Below are positions 63,034-64,000 of a stretch of 64,000 nucleotides of DNA, in pieces (within the stretch, counting starts at the first letter, position 1; each line of letters begins with the position of its first letter). The stretch is from JAHDHW01 sp965220465. GTDB taxonomy: Bacteria > Bacteroidota > Bacteroidia > Chitinophagales > Saprospiraceae. The stretch lies in contig CBDCPZ010000023.1 in the NCBI GenBank assembly GCA_965220465.1, positions 682,001 through 746,000 of the forward strand, written 5' to 3'. The notes beneath the pieces were generated by a model. That model was not told where the DNA came from, searched no databases, and saw nothing but the letters and a program-made list of their open reading frames with translations. The position numbers were made by a program, and so were the translations under genes.

Positions 63034-63383
63034 GGGTTAAGTTTCAGTTTAGTTGGATATAAGATCCTAAAATTGTAATGTAATAAATATGCAAAAAAAT
63101 CAATCCGGCTTAGCGTATTTCTAAACACAAATTAATTCAATTGAACTTCGGTTTAAAATGCCGAAATTCTTTATTATTGCTGTTGATTATTAAACTTCCT
63201 TCAAATGCCCTTGGCTGAAAGCCAAGTTGCCTAAAGGAAAGATGTTGGTGAGGGATTGTATCTTAATCATCTGAAAAGGTGTACTTTTCAAATGTTGTAT
63301 ATTAAAAAAACAAAACTAAGTGATTTTTATGAGAATTACAATACCATAAAAAGTATAAAATTGAGTTTAATATAGTTTTAAAC
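63034..63383. other. Gap carrying copy B of the intergenic element, up to the IS end
   Basis: About 350 AT-rich bases with copy B at 63138-63265. It is bounded on the right by the IS terminal repeat at 63384. No gene is seen. Confidence 0.45.
63138..63265. repeat. Intergenic repeat, copy B
   Basis: About 128 bases matching copy A. The central hairpin is stronger here (CTTGGCT, GAA, AGCCAAG near 63210-63226), and a second short inverted repeat (TTCGG ... CCGAA near 63147-63166) corresponds to a weaker TTTCG/CGAAA pair in copy A. It begins about 105 bases upstream of the 894-residue gene. Confidence 0.6.
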
Positions 63384-64000
63384 GGCATTGTTGCATGAAT
63401 CAAAAAGGCAAAGCTATCACTAATTTCACATCAAATTAAGCAACTTTTATTGGTTTTGAAACAGGCTTACCTTGGGCTGTCATGATATTGAGGGTTTTGA
63501 TTTTAATATTATTTTCAATTTTCTGTTTGTCAAATATTCGAGAATAAAGTTTGTTGGAATGAATGGTTTTGTAACGGAACATGGCCGTTTCGGATAAACT
63601 TCGACGGTGATACCCAATTTCCTTTTTCCATTCTTTTTTGCCAATTTGATTAATTCGGGCAATAGCAGCATTTCGCGGATACTCCGGAAAGTCTCCCAGT
63701 TCTTCAAGGTACCATTCCACAGCATTGTCTCTTGGAGGGATGATGGGATTGATATGTTTTTGGATCAAATTATCCCAACAACCTTCGTGATCGTAAGCAC
63801 CGTCCAGACAAGCATCAGTAACCTCAATTTCCACTTGATCGAGCATATCCTCTAATTGTGAGCCATCATCCACATCGTTTAAAGTCAAAGTATGGCAATG
63901 AATGAAACCCGTTTTGGGATCTACTCCAAGATGAAGTTTACGCCATGTTCTGCGTTTGGAATAGCCATGTTTTCTCACTTTCCATTCTCCTTCACCGTAG
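63384..64000 (-). mobile_element. IS5/IS903-type insertion sequence, one end, cut by window edge
   Basis: The terminal inverted repeat GGCATTGTTGCATGAATC at 63384-63401 matches the ends of the IS903 group of the IS5 family (GGC-x-TTGTTG-x-AT-x-AATC pattern). The transposase gene starts beyond the window and ends 35 bases inside this terminus. The target-site duplication cannot be checked because the other end is not in the window; the bases just outside are GTTTTAAAC. Confidence 0.85.
63436..64000 (-). CDS. IS5-family (IS903 group) transposase, C-terminal part
   Basis: The frame is open to the window edge, so the N-terminus is missing; a GTG at 63978 is internal, not a start. It begins YGEGEWKVRKHGYSKRRTW and continues with RKLHLGVDPKTGFIHCHTLT. 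The second catalytic Asp is in CLDGAYDHEGCWDNL. The Y-x2-R-x3-E-x6-K signature of the IS4/IS5 superfamily is intact (YHRRSLSETAMFRYK), with Glu as the third catalytic acid. The first Asp lies outside. It ends KPVSKPIKVA, 35 bases before the terminal repeat, with no frameshift in the visible part, so the element may be active. Confidence 0.9.
   Translation of the reverse strand, partial: YGEGEWKVRKHGYSKRRTWRKLHLGVDPKTGFIHCHTLTLNDVDDGSQLEDMLDQVEIEVTDACLDGAYDHEGCWDNLIQKHINPIIPPRDNAVEWYLEELGDFPEYPRNAAIARINQIGKKEWKKEIGYHRRSLSETAMFRYKTIHSNKLYSRIFDKQKIENNIKIKTLNIMTAQGKPVSKPIKVA

Overview
The window is AT-rich DNA from a member of the phylum Bacteroidota, most likely the Saprospirales (Saprospira/Lewinella) branch. 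The reasons are secreted proteins with type IX secretion system (T9SS) sorting tails of both type A (about 80 residues ending in a '...GIYFIQL...' strand pattern) and type B ('gliding-motility' type, NVFTPNGD), a TonB-dependent receptor with a carboxypeptidase-regulatory-like N-terminus, a DASH-type cryptochrome, and a few TAnnTTTG promoter-like boxes. The lineage is an inference from gene content; no rRNA or tRNA gene is present to fix it.

Layout. (1) 1-5972: the start of a glycosyltransferase leaving the window on the left, a cupin, a roughly 100-bp palindromic element, a LolD-type ABC ATPase, a DASH cryptochrome, and a probable four-gene envelope unit (ChaN-like haem/iron lipoprotein, small helical lipoprotein, SCO copper protein, mono-haem cytochrome c). 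(2) 6152-16565: a large type-B T9SS adhesin-like protein, a YD-type repeat protein, a secreted arginine/agmatine-deiminase-family enzyme with a sorting tail beside a TonB-dependent receptor, and a Sua5/YrdC protein. (3) 17270-40232: an exopolysaccharide/capsule locus with a Wza-type exporter, Wzy-like ligase/polymerase, Wzx flippase, sugar epimerase, initiating sugar-phosphate transferase, Wzc-type tyrosine autokinase, sugar 6-dehydrogenase, glycosyltransferases and a lyase-like lipoprotein. Embedded in it is a DUF4956 - CotH/beta-helix - VTC (polyphosphate polymerase fold) module. (4) 40774-63033: about 22 kb, all on the minus strand, holding five paralogous secreted T9SS proteins. Four carry a purple-acid-phosphatase-type metallophosphoesterase. 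All five carry a ~170-residue beta-rich domain that I cannot assign to a named family, called here the SDDAEE domain. Three carry long arrays of a 35-36-residue Cys/Asp-rich repeat, 50 copies in total. (5) 63384-64000: the end of an IS5/IS903-type insertion sequence, cut by the window edge.

How the genes may work together. The polysaccharide genes form a near-complete Wzx/Wzy-dependent surface-polymer pathway, apparently transcribed left to right from about 17 kb behind a leader containing a terminator-like hairpin. The phosphatase array is the most unusual region: a tandemly expanded family of very large, putatively calcium- or metal-binding, disulfide-rich surface proteins. One paralogue has lost an active-site metal ligand, another lacks the phosphatase altogether, and the largest shows recent in-frame repeat duplication. 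Together with the VTC/CotH module this suggests, as inference only, that phosphorylated or phosphate-rich material is handled at the cell surface in this region.
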